A DNA stretch of 64,000 bases from Streptomyces cirratus (lineage in GTDB: Bacteria > Actinomycetota > Actinomycetes > Streptomycetales > Streptomycetaceae): NCBI RefSeq assembly GCF_014650775.1, contig NZ_BMVP01000004.1, forward strand, positions 434,001-498,000, read 5' to 3'. Both the position numbers and the translations under genes were made by a program. Of the stretch, positions 35,957-44,824 are shown in pieces. The number at the start of each line of letters is the position of its first letter. Positions within the stretch are counted from its first letter, which is position 1. The notes under the pieces were generated by a model. It worked only from the letters and a program-made list of their open reading frames with translations, did not search any database and was not told where the DNA came from.

Positions 35957-38010
35957 TGCCCGCCGACCGGCACGCCACCGACACGGCCGGGCAACCCGCG
36001 GCAGCGGCTACCGCCGGCCACATCGACACCCCGGCGGCCCGGCCGGAGCCACCGGCCGACCGACGAGAGGCTCCGGCTGACCGGGCGGCCGACCGGCCGG
36101 AGACCCCAGCGAGCCGGAGAGAGGTTCCCTCCGGCCCGCCAAAAGGTCCCGCCAGCCGGGCGGAAACCCCGGCCGACCGGGGAGAGGCTCCGACCGACCG
36201 GACGGAGCCTCCGGCTGGCCGGGGAGAGGCTCCGGCGGCCCGGCCGGAGGCTCCAGCCGACCGGCGAGAGGTCCCGGCGGCCCGGCCGGATGACGGGGCG
36301 GCCGACCGAGCGGGGGCCCCGAAGGCTCGGACGGCCGACCGAGCGGCTGGCCGAGCGGGGGTCTTGGCGGCCCGGACGGCTGACCGAGCGGCCCACCCGG
36401 CGGAGGATCCGACGAACCCGCCCGAGAGTCCCGCCTACCGGACGGAGGCTCCGGCCGACCGCACGGAAGCCCCGGCTGACCGAGCGGAGGCTCCCGCCTA
36501 CCGGGCGGAGACTCCGGCCGACCGGCGAGAGGTCCCGGCGGCCCGGGCTGCTGACCGGGCAGAATCCCCGACCGACCGGGCAGGAAATCCGACTGACCGA
36601 ACGGAGGTCCCGGCGGCCCGGACGGCTGACTGGGCGGCCGACCCGGCGGAGGATCCGACGACCCCGCTCGAGAGTCCCGCCTACCGGGCGGAGGCTCCGG
36701 CCGACCGCACGCAAGCCCCGGCTGACCGGGCGGAGGCTCCAGCCGACCGGGCGGAGGCTCCGGCCGACCGGCGAGAGGTCCCGGCGGCCCGGCCGGATGA
36801 CCGGGCAGAGAGGCCGGCGGCCCGGACGGAAGCCCCGGCTGACCGTGCGGAGGCTCCGGCGCCCCGGCCCGAGGATTCGGCCGACCGCGTAGAGGTTCGG
36901 GCGGGCCGGGCGGGGATTCACGCCGTGGGGGATGGCCTTCCGGCTCGGCGAGAGGCGGCCGCCCGCGGCGCATCGACGGATTTCGCGCGAGCCGGGATCG
37001 CGTCGGCCGCCCCTCAGGTCGACGCCGCCGGCCAACGCCGCGGGCCAACAACCGGGCCGTCCGGCCCAACCGGCAGCCCCGCCGTACCGGCAGCCGCGGC
37101 AGCCACCGGGCCGACCGCGCGCATCCCCCGCCGCCGCGGGACATCCGCGGCCGGCCTCTTCATGGCGCCGTTCTTCGTCCTCTTCGCGCTCGTCACCGTC
37201 GCCCCCGTCGGCTACGCCGCCTGGCTGAGCCTCTTCCACGACCAGCAGTCCGGTCTCGGTTTCGGCGGCACCGAACGGGTTTTCAGCGGCGTCGGGAACT
37301 ACACGAAGGCCTTCACCGATCCACTCTTCCTGGCCTCGTTCCGCCACATCGCCCTCTACTGCCTCCTCTACATCCCCGTCATGGTCGGCGGCGCCCTCGT
37401 CCTCGCCCTGCTGCTCGACTCCGCCCTCGCCCGCGCGAAGCGCTTCTTCCAGATCGCCCTCTACCTGCCGCACGCCGTCCCCGGCCTCATCTCGGCGGTC
37501 ATCTGGCTCTACCTCTACACCCCCGGCCTCAGCCCCGTCCTCGCCGCCCTCGACCGGGCCGGCCTGTCCTGGAACTTCTTCGGCCGTGACGAGGCCCTGC
37601 TGTCGGTCATCAACATCTCGGCATGGCAGTGGACCGGCTACAACATGATCATCTTCTTTGCTGGGCTACAGGCCATCCCCCGGGAAACCGTGGAAGCCGC
37701 CACCATGGACGGCGCCGGCGCCCTCCGCACCGCCTTCCAGGTCAAGGTGCCCGGCATCAGACCCACGGTCGTCCTGACCGTCCTGTTCACCTGCGTGGGC
37801 GCCGTCCAGCTCTTCGACGCCCCTCAGCTCCTCCAACTCCGCGCCACCGGCATGGGCGAATCGTGGTCGCCGACCATGTACGTGTTCAGCGCCGCTTTCA
37901 AGAGCCACGACTACGGCCTGGCGGCCGCGAGCGCGCTGCTCCTCGCCGTGGTCGCCGGCGCCGCCTCCTACGTCGTGACCAAGCTCGGCAACCGCTGGAG
38001 GTCCGCATGA
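35956..38010 (+). CDS. Sugar ABC permease (MalF-like) with ~390-residue heptad-repeat extension
   Basis: 684 residues in one open frame. Residues about 400-684 are an ordinary six-helix permease of the binding-protein-dependent class, with SAAGLFMAPFFVLFALVTVAPVGYAAWLSLF as helix 1 and the EAA loop EAATMDGAGALRTAFQVKVPGIRPT. Residues 1 to about 395 are Pro/Ala/Arg/Asp/Glu-rich heptad repeats near EAPADRA, with no hydrophobic segment, so they would lie in the cytoplasm as a disordered arm. Relatives are about 300 residues. ATG at 35956 overlaps the upstream stop (TGATG). A shorter product could start within the repeats, since no other start is clearly better. Confidence 0.85.
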   Translation: MPADRHATDTAGQPAAAATAGHIDTPAARPEPPADRREAPADRAADRPETPASRREVPSGPPKGPASRAETPADRGEAPTDRTEPPAGRGEAPAARPEAPADRREVPAARPDDGAADRAGAPKARTADRAAGRAGVLAARTADRAAHPAEDPTNPPESPAYRTEAPADRTEAPADRAEAPAYRAETPADRREVPAARAADRAESPTDRAGNPTDRTEVPAARTADWAADPAEDPTTPLESPAYRAEAPADRTQAPADRAEAPADRAEAPADRREVPAARPDDRAERPAARTEAPADRAEAPAPRPEDSADRVEVRAGRAGIHAVGDGLPARREAAARGASTDFARAGIASAAPQVDAAGQRRGPTTGPSGPTGSPAVPAAAAATGPTARIPRRRGTSAAGLFMAPFFVLFALVTVAPVGYAAWLSLFHDQQSGLGFGGTERVFSGVGNYTKAFTDPLFLASFRHIALYCLLYIPVMVGGALVLALLLDSALARAKRFFQIALYLPHAVPGLISAVIWLYLYTPGLSPVLAALDRAGLSWNFFGRDEALLSVINISAWQWTGYNMIIFFAGLQAIPRETVEAATMDGAGALRTAFQVKVPGIRPTVVLTVLFTCVGAVQLFDAPQLLQLRATGMGESWSPTMYVFSAAFKSHDYGLAAASALLLAVVAGAASYVVTKLGNRWRSA
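36060..36930 (+). repeat. 21-bp (heptad-coding) degenerate repeat array
   Basis: Copies close to GAGGCTCCGGCCGACCGGGC recur about every 21 bases, with a larger super-repeat that includes ACGGCTGACCGAGCGGC. Two or more frames stay open across it, an effect of the composition. The phase matches 7-residue units (EAPADRA, REVPAAR). Variation between copies is mostly at codon positions that keep the same residue class. Confidence 0.8.
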
Positions 38011-38870
38011 CCACCACCCTGACCCCCGGCCGCGCGCCCCGGCTCCTCTCCAGGACGGCCGTCAACGCTGCGCTCCTCCTCGTCGCCGCCTACACCCTGA
38101 TGCCCCTCGCCTGGCTGGTGCTGGCCGCGACCAAGAACCGCCGGGACCTCTTCGCCACCGGCCCGTACACCCCGGGCCGCTTCAACCTCCTCACCAACCT
38201 GGGCGACGTCTTCACCTACGACCACGGCATCTTCGGGCGCTGGCTCGGCAACAGCCTCCTGTACACCGTGGCCGGCTCGACCCTCTCCGCCCTGATCAGC
38301 GTGGCCTGCGGCTACGCCTTCCACGCCTACGAGTTCCGCCACAAGGAACGGCTCTTCGGCGTGGTCCTGGCCGGGGTGCTCGTACCGGCAACCGTCCTCC
38401 AGCTGCCCCTGTACCTGATGGCCTCGGCCGCCGGCGCCGTGAACACCTACTGGGCCTATCTGGTACCCGCCCTCGTCAACCCCTTCGGGGTCTATCTGGC
38501 CCGCGTCTTCGCCGAGGGCTACGTCCCCGACGAGGTGCTGGCCGCAGCCCGCGTCGACGGCGCGGGTGAACTGCGGCTCTTCGCCCACGTGTCGCTGCCG
38601 ATGCTGTGGCCGGGCTTTGTGACGATCTTCCTGTTCACCTTCACGGCCGTCTGGAACAACTTCTACGGGGCCCTGACCATGCTGAACGACGAGCGGCTCT
38701 ATCCCGTCAGTCTGGGCCTGTTCATGTGGAACCGCAGCGTCTACCAGCAGCCCGAGCTGTACCCGCTCGTCATCACCGGATCTCTCGTCTCCGTCGTCCC
38801 GCTCGTGCTCGCCTTCCTCGGCCTCCAGCGCTTCTGGCGCTCGGGTCTCACCGCAGGAGCCGTCAAGTGA
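38007..38870 (+). CDS. Sugar ABC permease (MalG-like)
   Basis: A 287-residue second membrane subunit of the transporter. Six helices are visible. The coupling EAA loop is EVLAAARVDGAGELRLFAHVSLPMLWPG. The N-terminus is a short basic tail before LLLVAAYTLMPLAWLVLAATKNRRDLF, typical of MalG-type permeases. ATG at 38007 overlaps the MalF-like stop as ATGA, and its own stop overlaps the dehydrogenase start. No ATPase gene is present in the operon, so a shared MsiK-type ATPase encoded elsewhere is likely, as is usual in Streptomyces. Confidence 0.93.
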   Translation: MTTTLTPGRAPRLLSRTAVNAALLLVAAYTLMPLAWLVLAATKNRRDLFATGPYTPGRFNLLTNLGDVFTYDHGIFGRWLGNSLLYTVAGSTLSALISVACGYAFHAYEFRHKERLFGVVLAGVLVPATVLQLPLYLMASAAGAVNTYWAYLVPALVNPFGVYLARVFAEGYVPDEVLAAARVDGAGELRLFAHVSLPMLWPGFVTIFLFTFTAVWNNFYGALTMLNDERLYPVSLGLFMWNRSVYQQPELYPLVITGSLVSVVPLVLAFLGLQRFWRSGLTAGAVK

Positions 38871-39904
38871 CCTCTTCTCCTTCGTATTCGGCGCGTCGCC
38901 CGGCCACGGTCCTCGCCATGAGCCCCGGTACCCGTACAGCGGTTCTCAGCGGCCGGATCCTGCCGAAGCTGGTCCGTGTCGCCGACCTGGACCCCGAACT
39001 GCTGGTCAGCGATTTCGGCGACGACGACCCGGGGCTGGGCCGCCGTCTCGCCGAGGCGGAGGTGCTGTTCACCAGCTGGGGCTGCCCGCCCCTCGACGCC
39101 GGCGCACTGGAGCGGATGCCCCGGCTGCGTGCCGTCGTCCACGCCGCCGGCAGCGTCAAGCACCATGTGACCGAAGCCTGCTGGGACCGCGGCCTGCTGG
39201 TCTCCAGCGCAGCCATCGCCAACGCGGTGCCGGTCGCCGAGTACACGCTCGCCGCGATCCTGTTCTCCAACAAGCGGGTGCTGGAATCCGCGCACGCCTA
39301 CCGTTCGGCCCGCGGCCCCATTGATCTGCTGGGCTGCTATCCGGCAGTCGGCAACTACCGACGCACCGTCGGGCTCATCGGCGCCTCGCTCATCGGGCGG
39401 CGGGTCCTCGAGCTGCTGCGACCCTTCGACCTGCGGGTGCTGGTGCACGACCCGTACGCCGACCCGGCCGAGATCGCGACGCTCGGCGGCGAGGCCTGCG
39501 CTCTCGACGAACTGCTGAGCCGCAGCGACGTGGTGAGCCTGCACGCGCCCGAGCTGCCCGGGACCCGCCGCCTCCTGGACGCCGCACGGCTGGCCCTGAT
39601 GCCGGACGGCGCCACTCTGATCAACACCGCCCGGGGTTCGCTCGTGGACACCGCGGCGCTGACGGAGGAACTGGTCACGAGGCGGCTGCACGCGGTTCTC
39701 GACCACACCGAACCAGAGGTGCTGCCCGCAGGTTCGCCCCTCTTCAACCTGCCGAACGTGCTCCTCACCCCTCATGTGGCCGGCTCACTGGGCGGTGAGC
39801 TGGACCGCCTGGCCGCGACGGCTGTCGCAGAGCTGGAGCGCTACGCCCACGGCCTGCCCTTCCGCTACCCCGTCGACCCGGCCCGGCTCGCCTACTCCGC
39901 CTGA
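38867..39904 (+). CDS. D-isomer 2-hydroxyacid dehydrogenase
   Basis: A 345-residue NAD-dependent dehydrogenase. The Rossmann segment is TVGLIGASLIGRRVLELLRPF. The substrate arginine region is LINTARGSLVDTAAL, the catalytic Glu region LDHTEPEVLPAGSPLFNLPNV and the catalytic His LLTPHVAGS. The glycine motif reads GASLIG rather than the usual GxGxxG. GTG at 38867 overlaps the permease stop (GTGA) and has AGGAG 7 bases upstream. It probably oxidises or reduces a sugar-derived keto or hydroxy acid linked to the transported sugar. Confidence 0.9.
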   Translation: MTSSPSYSARRPATVLAMSPGTRTAVLSGRILPKLVRVADLDPELLVSDFGDDDPGLGRRLAEAEVLFTSWGCPPLDAGALERMPRLRAVVHAAGSVKHHVTEACWDRGLLVSSAAIANAVPVAEYTLAAILFSNKRVLESAHAYRSARGPIDLLGCYPAVGNYRRTVGLIGASLIGRRVLELLRPFDLRVLVHDPYADPAEIATLGGEACALDELLSRSDVVSLHAPELPGTRRLLDAARLALMPDGATLINTARGSLVDTAALTEELVTRRLHAVLDHTEPEVLPAGSPLFNLPNVLLTPHVAGSLGGELDRLAATAVAELERYAHGLPFRYPVDPARLAYSA

Positions 39905-39924
39905 ACGCTGTCCCGGCGGACGTC

Positions 39925-40335
39925 CTACGCGCCCGTCGGGGCGGCGTCGGATCGCGCAGCAGCAGCCGCCTCCAGCAGGAGCCAGCCGTCGACTTCCGCC
40001 GCCCACCGCTCCCCCGGCTGCCACCCACGGGCCGACGCCGCGTCGAGCAGGGCCCGAACGGCGCCCGGCTCGTGCAGGTTCAGCGACCCGCCCCGGACGT
40101 ATCCCACGTCCCCCGAGCCCATCGGAGCCCCACCCGGGACGTAGCGGTCCGGTCCACTGGCGAAGACGATGCGCAGCGGGCCGCCGGTGCCGGCCGGCTG
40201 CGGGTACAGGGTGAGGGTCTCTCGGCAGTCCGCGGACCGGCCGCTGTCCAGCACACGGTGGCTGTGGCGGAGCGTCCACAGGTACTCGCGCCCATCGACG
40301 ACCAGTCGCCGGGGCTTCCTCGGATTGCGGGGCAC
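39925..40335 (-). CDS. Hypothetical protein (136 aa)
   Basis: I do not recognise a named family. The protein starts PRNPRKPRRLVVDGREYLWTLRHSHR and has a beta-rich pattern with LRIVFASGPDRYVPGGAPMGSGDVGYVRGGSLNLHEPGAVRALLDAASARGW, which looks like a compact single domain common in Streptomyces. No signal peptide or membrane span is present. GTG at 40335 is the only reasonable start. It is convergent with the dehydrogenase gene and does not obviously belong to the sugar operons. Confidence 0.7.
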   Translation of the reverse strand: MPRNPRKPRRLVVDGREYLWTLRHSHRVLDSGRSADCRETLTLYPQPAGTGGPLRIVFASGPDRYVPGGAPMGSGDVGYVRGGSLNLHEPGAVRALLDAASARGWQPGERWAAEVDGWLLLEAAAAARSDAAPTGA

Positions 40336-40366
40336 GGACCGATGGTACGCGCGGACAGCCGTCTGG

Positions 40367-41218
40367 TCATGGTGTGCCTCCTCCCGGGTCCTGTGGCCGC
40401 CGGACCGGTTCGGCGGCCGGCGCGCCCACCTCTGCGGGCTCCCCCCTCAGCCGCGCCAGATGCTCCCGACCTCGCGTCAGCCGGTCCGGGAGGTCCGCTG
40501 CTTCGGGGTACCAGCGTTTCTCGTACTCCCAGCACAGCCAGCCGTCCGGCGGTACGCGGGCCGTCACTTCTGCGAGCGGAAGTACTCCGTCGCCGAGGCC
40601 GAGGGGTGTGAGGTCCCGGGCCGAGGCCACGTCCTTGACCTGTACGTAGCCCAGGTGCGGCGCGAGGGCGCGCCACGACTCGGCCGGCTGCTCACCTGCC
40701 AGCCAGGTGTGCAGTACGTCCCACAGCGCGCCGGTGCCCGGGTCCCCGACCCCCTCCAGTACCCGGGCGACGGCGGTCCCGGTGCGGTGCGAGTCGTGGG
40801 TCTCCAGCAGGATCCGCACGCCATGCCGCTCGGCGTACGGCGCCGCGGCGCGCAGTCTGCGGATGGCGTGGGTGTCGGCGTCCGCGTCGGGCAGTTCTCC
40901 GCCGCCGGGGAAGACGCGGACGTTGGGAGCTTCGAGGTCGGCGGCGAGCCGGACCAGGGAGCGCAGTTCGGCCAGGACCGGCCCGTCCTCTCCGGCGCCT
41001 GCCACCTTGGCGTATCCCGCGACCCCAAGGACGGTGACTGCGGCGGCCGCGAGCGTGCGCCGGGCCGCAGCACGGTCGCCGCGGGGGCTGTCTGCATGCA
41101 GGGGTTCCTCGGGGTGGGCGCGCAGTTCCAGGCCGTCGTATCCGTGCTCGGCGGCGAGGGCGGCGCTGCGCGCGAGCGGGGTTCCGGGCAGGCCGAGCGT
41201 GGAGAAGGCGTACCTCAC
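40367..41218 (-). CDS. Sugar-phosphate isomerase/epimerase (xylose-isomerase-like TIM barrel)
   Basis: 283 residues. Metal-site segments of the AP-endonuclease-2/IolE superfamily can be read: YDGLELRAHPEEPLHADS near the start, VRILLETHDSHRTGTA (Glu), TGALWDVLHTWLAGE (Asp), YVQVKDVASARD (Lys/His strand) and WLCWEYEKRWYPEA (final Glu). The reaction is likely isomerisation or epimerisation of a keto-sugar or inositol-like intermediate. GTG at 41218 overlaps the LacI stop as GTGA, so regulator and enzyme form one minus-strand unit. A distant second isomerase of the same superfamily lies at 44821. Confidence 0.85.
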   Translation of the reverse strand: MRYAFSTLGLPGTPLARSAALAAEHGYDGLELRAHPEEPLHADSPRGDRAAARRTLAAAAVTVLGVAGYAKVAGAGEDGPVLAELRSLVRLAADLEAPNVRVFPGGGELPDADADTHAIRRLRAAAPYAERHGVRILLETHDSHRTGTAVARVLEGVGDPGTGALWDVLHTWLAGEQPAESWRALAPHLGYVQVKDVASARDLTPLGLGDGVLPLAEVTARVPPDGWLCWEYEKRWYPEAADLPDRLTRGREHLARLRGEPAEVGAPAAEPVRRPQDPGGGTP

Positions 41219-42291
41219 GGTCGGCTCCCTTCGCGGGGCGGCGGTGCGGTGGACGCCCGCACCATCAGCTCGGTGGGCAGGGTGGTGATGCGGCCCGGGG
41301 GCGCGGCTCTGCGGCCGGTGACGAGTTGCGCGGCGAGCACCCCCGCCTCGCGCAGCGGGACTCTGACGGTGGTGAGGGCGGGGGCGGTGTCCACGCTGAA
41401 CGGCAGGTCGTCGAAGCCGGCGACCGAGACGTCCTCGGGGATGCGCTTGCCGGCTTCTCCCAGGGCCGCTGCCACACCGGCCGCGACGGTGTCGTTGGCC
41501 GCGGCGACGGCGGTGAAGGGCGCTCCTCGGCGGAGCAGTTCACGGGTGGCGTCATACCCGGCGGAGCGTTCGAAGCCGGCGTGCACGGTGAGCGGGGCGC
41601 AGGCGTCGGGCAGGGCTGGGTCATGCCGTCGCAGCGCGGCGGTGTGTCCTGCGAGCCGTTCCCGGGTGGTGCTCAGGCCCGGCGGCCCGGCGACGTAGGC
41701 GATGCGCCGATGGCCGAGTGTCAGCAGGTGTTCGGCGAGGCGGAAGGCTCCGCCGTGGTCGTCGAACATGACGGTGGCGACCGGGAGTGCGGCGGGCACG
41801 GACAGCGGCGGTCTCCCGCAGAGCACCACTCGGGTGCCGGCGAGCGCCATGCGGCTGATGCGGGCGGTGAGCGCGGCGCTGTGGTGCGGTTCCTCCACCG
41901 CCCCGCCCGTCAGCACGACCCCGCCTGCCCGTTGCCCCTCCAGCAGGGCGAGGTAGTCGAGTTCGGCTGAGGGAACGCCCTCTGTGTTGCAGACGACGGC
42001 GAGCCTGCGGCCGTCTCCTTGACCGGTGGGCGCGAGGGCCTTCTGGAAGGACCCGGCGAGGATGCCGAAGAAGCTGTCGGCCACGTCGTGGACGAGTACG
42101 CCCACGAGGTCGGAGGTGGCGGCCGCGAGGGCCCGGGCCGGGCCGTTAGCGATGTATCCGAGTTCCTCGATGGCCTGTTCCACCCGGGTCCGGGTGGATC
42201 CGGCCACCGGGTGTCCGCCGTTGAGCACACGCGAGACCGTGGCGGATGAAACGCCCGCGTGCGCCGCGACCTCGGCGAGAGTCACTGCCAT
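41215..42291 (-). CDS. LacI-family transcriptional regulator
   Basis: 358 residues. The headpiece VTLAEVAAHAGVSSATVSRVLNGGHPVAGSTRTRVEQAIEELGYIAN includes the hinge helix ARALAAATSDLVGVLV. The sensor domain runs from about 60 to 350 and ends in the usual AGFDDLPFSVDTAPALTTVRVP and GRITTLPTELMVRAST. ATG at 42291 has GGAGGAGG about 8 bases upstream. It is divergent from the oxidoreductase operon. Two perfect GAAAGCGCTTTC operators lie in the gap, one near each promoter, so it probably represses both its own unit and the catabolic operon until a sugar ligand binds. Confidence 0.94.
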   Translation of the reverse strand: MAVTLAEVAAHAGVSSATVSRVLNGGHPVAGSTRTRVEQAIEELGYIANGPARALAAATSDLVGVLVHDVADSFFGILAGSFQKALAPTGQGDGRRLAVVCNTEGVPSAELDYLALLEGQRAGGVVLTGGAVEEPHHSAALTARISRMALAGTRVVLCGRPPLSVPAALPVATVMFDDHGGAFRLAEHLLTLGHRRIAYVAGPPGLSTTRERLAGHTAALRRHDPALPDACAPLTVHAGFERSAGYDATRELLRRGAPFTAVAAANDTVAAGVAAALGEAGKRIPEDVSVAGFDDLPFSVDTAPALTTVRVPLREAGVLAAQLVTGRRAAPPGRITTLPTELMVRASTAPPPREGSRP

Positions 42292-42371
42292 GTCGCACCC
42301 CTCCTCCTGCCCCGCACGTGGTGGCCGGGCGATCGTCGTCCTGTCCGTCGTGATCTCAGTCTGCCCGATCC

Positions 42372-42385
42372 GGAAAGCGCTTTCC
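42372..42385. promoter_or_regulatory. LacI operator 1 (perfect 14-bp palindrome)
   Basis: GGAAAGCGCTTTCC is a perfect palindrome with the central CG typical of LacI-family sites. It lies 81 bases upstream of the regulator start and probably governs the minus-strand unit. Confidence 0.85.
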
Positions 42386-42440
42386 ATCACTCGTTCGGGT
42401 GTTGTGCTCGTGGCGCGCCCAGTCCTAGCCTGATGCGTAT

Positions 42441-42452
42441 GAAAGCGCTTTC
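42441..42452. promoter_or_regulatory. LacI operator 2 (perfect 12-bp palindrome)
   Basis: GAAAGCGCTTTC shares the core of operator 1 and lies 31 bases before the oxidoreductase start, overlapping the likely promoter. The centres of the two operators are 68 bases apart, a distance compatible with looping by a tetramer or with independent control. Confidence 0.85.
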
Positions 42453-42482
42453 CACGATCCTGACGTGAAGGAGGGGAACCCC

Positions 42483-43667
42483 ATGGTGGAAGACAGGGCA
42501 GTCGACAAGGCACACCGCTCGGTGCGCACCGTCAAGATCGCCATGAACGGTGTGACCGGACGGATGGGATACCGCCAGCACCTGGTGCGATCCGTCCTCG
42601 CGCTGCGGGAGCAGGGAGGCCTCGATCTCGGGGACGGAACCGTGCTCTGGCCGGAGCCGGTGCTTGTGGGCCGGCGGGAGGAGGCGTTGCGGACGATCGC
42701 CGACCGGCACGGGCTCGACCAGGTCAGCACCGACCTGGCCGAGGTGCTGGCCGATCCCGAGGTGGAGGTCTACTTCGACGCGCAGGTGACCGGCGCCCGG
42801 GAGGCTGCCGTCCGTCAGGCCATCTCGGCGGGCAAGCACGTCTACTGCGAAAAGCCGACCGCCCTCTCCTTCTCGTCGTCCCTGGAGCTGGCGCGGCTGG
42901 CGGAGGCGGCCGGAGTCAGACACGGCGTGGTCCAGGACAAGCTGTTCCTGCCGGGTCTGCTGAAACTGAGGCGCCTGATCGAAGGCGGCTTCTTCGGTGA
43001 GGTCCTCTCCGTACGCGGGGAGTTCGGCTACTGGGTGTTCGAGGGAGATTGGCAACCGGCCCAGCGGCCCTCCTGGAATTACCGCGCGCAGGACGGCGGG
43101 GGCATCACCGCCGACATGTTCCCGCACTGGGAGTACCTGCTGCACGAGTTGTTCGGCCGGGTGTGCTCGGTGCAGGCCCTCACCCGTCGGCACATCGGCC
43201 GCCGTTGGGACGAGGAGGGCAAGCCGTACGAGGCCACCGCGGACGATGCGGCGTACGGCGTCTTCGAACTAGAGGGCGGCGCGGTCGCACAGATCAATTC
43301 CTCTTGGGCCGTCCGGGTCCACCGCGACGAGTTGCTGGAGTTCCAGGTGGACGGGACGCACGGTTCGGCGGTGGCCGGGTTGCGCGATTGCCGGTTCCAG
43401 CACCGGGCGGGGACACCCAAGCCGGTCTGGAATCCGGACCTGCCGCAGACGGAGTCCTTCCGCGCCCAATGGCAGGAGGTGCCCGACAACACCCCGGCGG
43501 ACAACGGCTTCAAGGCCCAGTGGGAACTGTTCCTGCGCCATGTCGTGCGCGGCGAGCCCTGGAGGTGGGACCTCCTGGCCGGGGCACGCGGGGTGCAGCT
43601 TGCCGAGCTGGGGCTGCGGTCCTCGGCGGAGGGCCGGCGGCTGCGGGTGCCGGAGGTGGTCCTGTGA
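42483..43667 (+). CDS. Gfo/Idh/MocA-family oxidoreductase
   Basis: A 394-residue NAD(P)-dependent sugar dehydrogenase. The N-terminal Rossmann fold starts VKIAMNGVTGRMGYRQHLVRSVLA. The conserved EKP motif is AGKHVYCEKPTALSFSSS, carrying the catalytic lysine. The second half is the alpha/beta substrate domain with GGGITADMFPHWEYLLHELFG. ATG at 42483 has AAGGAGG 8 bases upstream. It is the first gene of a coupled three-gene operon with a DUF993 protein and an isomerase, so it likely oxidises a specific sugar or polyol to a keto form used by the next enzymes. Confidence 0.92.
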   Translation: MVEDRAVDKAHRSVRTVKIAMNGVTGRMGYRQHLVRSVLALREQGGLDLGDGTVLWPEPVLVGRREEALRTIADRHGLDQVSTDLAEVLADPEVEVYFDAQVTGAREAAVRQAISAGKHVYCEKPTALSFSSSLELARLAEAAGVRHGVVQDKLFLPGLLKLRRLIEGGFFGEVLSVRGEFGYWVFEGDWQPAQRPSWNYRAQDGGGITADMFPHWEYLLHELFGRVCSVQALTRRHIGRRWDEEGKPYEATADDAAYGVFELEGGAVAQINSSWAVRVHRDELLEFQVDGTHGSAVAGLRDCRFQHRAGTPKPVWNPDLPQTESFRAQWQEVPDNTPADNGFKAQWELFLRHVVRGEPWRWDLLAGARGVQLAELGLRSSAEGRRLRVPEVVL

Positions 43668-44824
43668 ACGCCATCCTGCTGCCCAACCCGGAGGGCGGGT
43701 ACCGGGAGTACCACCCGAACAGTGACCCGCTCCCGCCGCTGGTCTGCGGCCCGGCGCGGAGCCGGACGTTCTACGCGGCGGCGCATGTCGTCGCCGACCC
43801 GCTCGCGGCCTCGTCGGAAGCGGGGGCCGCCGTCGACTGGGACGCCACGCTGGCCTTCCGGCACCGCCTGTGGGCTCAGGGGCTCGGGGTCGCGGAGGCC
43901 ATGGACACGGCGCAACGCGGTACGGGCCTGGACTGGCCGTCCGCCGCCGAGCTGATCCGTCGCTCGGCGGCCGAGGCGCGGGCAGTGGGCGGCCGGATCG
44001 TCTGCGGCGTCGGCACCGATCAGCTGGCGCCGGCCGGGGCGCACTCGATCGCCGGTATCACGGCCGCCTACGAGGAGCAGCTCGCGCACAGCGAGGCGTG
44101 CGGGGCCACGGCCGTGCTGATGGCGTCCCGGGCGCTCGCGAAGGCGGCCCGGGGCCCGGAGGACTACCTGCAGGTGTACGGGGAGCTGCTCCGGCAGAGC
44201 AGCGCGCCGGTGGTACTGCACTGGCTGGGACCGATGTTCGATCCGGAGCTGACCGGCTACTGGGGACACGAGGACGCGGAGGAGGCCACCGAAGTCTTCT
44301 TGAAGATCATCGCCGAGTATCCCGGGAAGGTGGACGGGATCAAGGTGTCGTTGCTGGACGCGGGCCGGGAAGTGGACATCCGGCGCCGGCTGCCGGCCGG
44401 CGTGCGCTGCTACACGGGGGACGACTACCACTATCCGGAACTGATCCACGGTGACGGAGAGCTGGCGAGCGACGCCCTGCTCGGGATCTTCGATCCGATC
44501 GCCCCGATCGCGGCGCGGGCGGCGGGCGCGCTCGACCGGGGCGACCCGGTGGCCTTCCGGGAACTGCTGGACCCCACGGTGGCACTGGCACGGCATCTGT
44601 TCGCCCCGCCGACCCGCTACTACAAGACGGGCGTGGTCCTGCTGGCCTGGCTGGCGGGGTTCCAGGAGCACTTCGCGATGCTGGGCGGGCTCCAGTCGGC
44701 ACGCTCCCTCCCCCACCTGGCCACGGCGTACGAACTTGCCGACCGGCTGGGTCTCTTCCCCGATCCGGGGCTCGCCGAGGCCCGGATGCGGCAGTTGTTC
44801 GCGGCGTACGGGGTGACCTCGTGA
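43664..44824 (+). CDS. DUF993 family protein (aldolase-like TIM barrel)
   Basis: 386 residues of the actinobacterial family I know as DUF993, related in fold to dihydrodipicolinate-synthase/KDG-aldolase enzymes. Landmarks are the start AILLPNPEGGYREYHPNSDPLPPL, the strand IVCGVGTDQL, and VDGIKVSLLDAGREVDIRRRLPAGVRCYTGDDYHYPELI, where the lysine in DGIKVS is at the place of a Schiff-base lysine. GTG at 43664 overlaps the oxidoreductase stop (GTGA), and its stop overlaps the next start (GTGA). Aldol cleavage of a keto-sugar acid is a reasonable guess, not proven. Confidence 0.85.
   Translation: MNAILLPNPEGGYREYHPNSDPLPPLVCGPARSRTFYAAAHVVADPLAASSEAGAAVDWDATLAFRHRLWAQGLGVAEAMDTAQRGTGLDWPSAAELIRRSAAEARAVGGRIVCGVGTDQLAPAGAHSIAGITAAYEEQLAHSEACGATAVLMASRALAKAARGPEDYLQVYGELLRQSSAPVVLHWLGPMFDPELTGYWGHEDAEEATEVFLKIIAEYPGKVDGIKVSLLDAGREVDIRRRLPAGVRCYTGDDYHYPELIHGDGELASDALLGIFDPIAPIAARAAGALDRGDPVAFRELLDPTVALARHLFAPPTRYYKTGVVLLAWLAGFQEHFAMLGGLQSARSLPHLATAYELADRLGLFPDPGLAEARMRQLFAAYGVTS

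Noticed and set aside
36060..36930. CRISPR array
   Set aside because: The 21-bp units are contiguous and degenerate, without unique spacers or cas genes, and stay in frame with the permease.
36008..37144. Collagen-like Pro/Gly frame antisense to the permease repeat array
   Set aside because: It results from the 21-bp GC-rich repeats being open in several frames. It has no ribosome site, and the sense frame continues into a permease.
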